From contig JNEM01014570.1 in NCBI GenBank assembly GCA_000697335.1, positions 1 to 11,532 of the forward strand: DNA of 11,532 nt, given 5' to 3'. The translations under genes were made by a program, and so were the position numbers. Of the stretch, positions 10,201 to 11,532 are shown piece by piece; position 1 is the first letter of the stretch; each line of letters starts with the position of its first letter. Origin of the DNA: Conidiobolus incongruus B7586 (lineage: Eukaryota; Entomophthoromycota; Entomophthoromycetes; Entomophthorales; Conidiobolaceae). The notes under the pieces were generated by a model. The model saw only the letters and a program-made list of their open reading frames with translations, did not search any database and was not told the origin of the DNA.

Positions 10201-10484
10201 CTCTTGCCATTGTCAAGTTGAACGAAGATCTCCAACATACTACCCTCTGGGACGATATTGCCCTCCGTCATGTTGTTCTCTCCCAAGCCTTGCCCAAGCT
10301 CTTGATTGATAAATTAGGCTTAGAAACCTTATTGAAGCGCATTCCTGAAACTTATATTCGTGCTATCTTTGGCTCTTACTTAGCTTCTCGCTTCGTCTAC
10401 AAGTATGGTACTCAACCCAGTCAATTCGCCTTCTTCGAATTCATGACTCCATTCTTCCAACAATTGACTCCTCCTTCTAACTAG
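7244..10484 (+). CDS. GDH2: NAD-specific glutamate dehydrogenase (fungal 115-kDa type), two exons
   Basis: Catabolic enzyme: L-glutamate + NAD+ + H2O to 2-oxoglutarate + NH4+ + NADH. Exons 7244-7392 and 7595-10484 give 1012 residues, against 1092 in yeast Gdh2. The N-terminal half (to about 430) is the family's regulatory region, with the shared VSWFYG/NLGIDDTYF block at 46-58. The catalytic part shows FRDISRGGIRVI (503-514), IPEGGSKG with the likely catalytic lysine K553, and GPDEGTADF with D608. GIPHDLYGMT starts at 643. The nucleotide-binding loop GGPDGDLGSNEI (680-691), EGAN (813-816) and ANKGGV (840-845) follow. The start at 7244 is the first ATG after the TATA element, with A at -3, and the upstream frame has no ATG. 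The first basic residue is K19, so no classical mitochondrial presequence is visible. Codons favour C- or T-ending forms, unlike the surrounding DNA, and suggest good expression. All key motifs are intact and no partner gene is nearby. Confidence 0.95.
7393..7594 (+). other. Spliceosomal intron of the glutamate dehydrogenase gene
   Basis: The intron begins GTAAGT and ends TTTTTTTCTTATAG, a clear pyrimidine tract and acceptor. It lies in phase 2, splitting the glycine codon 50 between WFY and NLGIDD; joining the exons restores the family's unbroken WFYG-NLGIDD block. At 202 bp it is not a multiple of three, and retention gives an immediate TAA. Two further CAG acceptors lie inside at 7503-7505 (preceded by branch-like GCTAAT) and 7514-7516; use of either runs into a stop within two codons. 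The exon 2 frame stays open back to 7521, but only by chance and without an ATG. Confidence 0.9.
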
Positions 10485-10600
10485 ATCTAATATTGTGTGT
10501 TTAATGGGCTTGATTCTTATAAATTTTGATACTAAAATAATGTTGTAAACTTATAAATAAACTAAAAGATATGTGTAATAATATACAATATATTTTATTT
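10485..10600 (+). terminator. 3' untranslated region with polyadenylation signal
   Basis: AATAAA occurs at 10556-10561, 72 bases after the TAG stop, preceded by TGTA-type elements (TTGTAAAC at 10543-10550) and a TGTGTGTTT stretch at 10494-10502. Cleavage would fall shortly downstream. In such AT-rich DNA AATAAA can occur by chance, but its distance from the stop codon fits a fungal 3' end. Confidence 0.5.
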
Positions 10601-10723
10601 TAATTGATTTTTACTATTTATTATAAATAGATCAATCTATGAAAATATTATTATATAAAAATTAAATATATTTTTTAATATATGATTTATAAAAATAAAT
10701 AAACAATAAAAAATTAATACTTT

Positions 10724-10884
10724 TTTTTCATTATTAATAATCCTTTGCTATACTTTTAACAAACTCTTAACACTTAACAAAATTTTTAATTAAAAATGAA
10801 TTTAAATGTTTTTTTAAAATTAATTTGTTTATAAGAATTATTTTTCTCATAATTATATTTTTTAATTACCCTAGACAATTTATA
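10724..10884 (+). repeat. Diverged dispersed repeat, copy 2
   Basis: Direct-orientation partner of 521-688. The clearest stretch is TTTGCTATACTTTTAACAAA at 10744-10763, against TTTGCTATATTTTTAATAAA in the first copy. This is a 20-base match with two differences, and both are C here and T there. A second matching block lies near 10858-10884. This copy keeps more C and is probably nearer to the ancestral form. Confidence 0.45.
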
Positions 10885-11028
10885 AAAAATCTATAAATCA
10901 TTAATTATAATTATTTTATATAGATATTTAGATTTCTAACTATATCCAAATAAATGTTATTTAGTTATAATTATTTGTTTAATAAGAAAAAATGGGAAAT
11001 TTTTTAATTTTTGATTTTTCAAATATAT

Positions 11029-11105
11029 TTCTAGCTTTAAAAAAATAAATAATATTTTATTTGAATTTACCATTTATTATTAAATTTATAATTTTAAAGC
11101 TAGAA
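11029..11105. repeat. Inverted repeat with 14-bp perfect arms
   Basis: TTCTAGCTTTAAAA (11029-11042) and TTTTAAAGCTAGAA (11092-11105) are exact reverse complements around a 49-bp AT-rich spacer. Flanking bases extend the match loosely (ATAT on both sides). The shape, about 77 bp with no open frame, suits a tiny MITE-like hairpin relic, but no target duplication is clear. Confidence 0.5.
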
Positions 11106-11532
11106 AAGATATTATTTAAAATTTACTTAAACTTAAAAGATTAATTTCTATTATTATTCTTTTATTAATTAATATATTAAATATTATATATAAAAAATAC
11201 CTTTTTATCTTAATTAAAGAATGAATTAAATAATTTAATATAAATCATATAACTATTTTATATATATTAAAATTTAACTCATATTAATTAATAAAAATAT
11301 AAAATAATTATGTTATAATTTAACCAAAGTTAAAAAAAAATTAAAATAATAATAACTAAATATAATTTATTAAAATATTAGCAAAAATTAAGGTTTTTAT
11401 AATAAATTATTATAATTAATAAATTTTAATTTTTTATTTATAACTTATTTTTTAAAAATAAAACCAATTGTTAGATTAAATTAATATAATTCTTTTTATA
11501 AATTTTAATAAACAAATATTAGTTATTAAAAT

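Larger units (their letters stand above)
10601..11532. other. Gene-free, CpG-free AT-rich block
   Basis: No coding region is visible. CpG is absent from the stop codon to the end of the window. It contains the second copy of the dispersed repeat (10724-10884), an inverted repeat at 11029-11105 and one TAGCAAAA word at 11379. The switch from gene-like to extreme composition happens within about 100 bp of the stop codon. Confidence 0.75.

Noticed and set aside
7785-10221. Several open frames of 60-135 codons on both strands inside exon 2
   Set aside because: They are shadows of a strongly codon-biased gene: they overlap it completely, have low-complexity composition and show no family motif.

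Overview
The window looks like nuclear DNA of a fungus with AT-rich, repeat-filled intergenic regions. The evidence is one spliced protein gene of the fungal ~115-kDa NAD-dependent glutamate dehydrogenase type, a GT-AG intron, a TATA/CCAAT-type promoter, and a decayed Tc1-family DNA transposon in sequence of roughly 5-18% G+C. The short N-terminus of the enzyme and the overall base composition make an early-diverging (zygomycete-grade) fungus my best guess, but the window cannot settle the lineage.

Layout. Positions 1-4310 are extremely AT-rich, gene-free and without a single CpG. Inside them, 1608-3169 is a structurally complete but dead Tc1-type element. It has TA target duplication, ~218-bp terminal inverted repeats with doubled end motifs, and one DD34E transposase frame full of stops. 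From 4311 to about 6540 the sequence is still gene-free but richer in G+C and in CpA/TpG words, and the first CpG is at 4618. From 6540 to 7243 lies the promoter and 5' leader of the only living gene. That gene is glutamate dehydrogenase on the + strand: exon 1 7244-7392, intron 7393-7594, exon 2 7595-10484, predicted 1012 residues. A polyadenylation signal follows at 10556. From about 10570 to the end the CpG-free, AT-rich sequence returns, with a repeat that seems to match one at 521-688.

How it fits together. The window is a GC-richer gene island (about 47% G+C in a sampled exon line) embedded in AT-rich repeat sequence. The transposon carries many transitions of the CpA-to-TpA type on both strands and no frameshift, the signature expected of repeat-directed or methylation-linked C-to-T mutation. 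The same process could explain the CpG-free blocks. The glutamate dehydrogenase would serve glutamate catabolism (ammonium and 2-oxoglutarate release) and has no functional partner gene in the window. I found no RNA gene, CRISPR array, virus-like element or multi-gene system.
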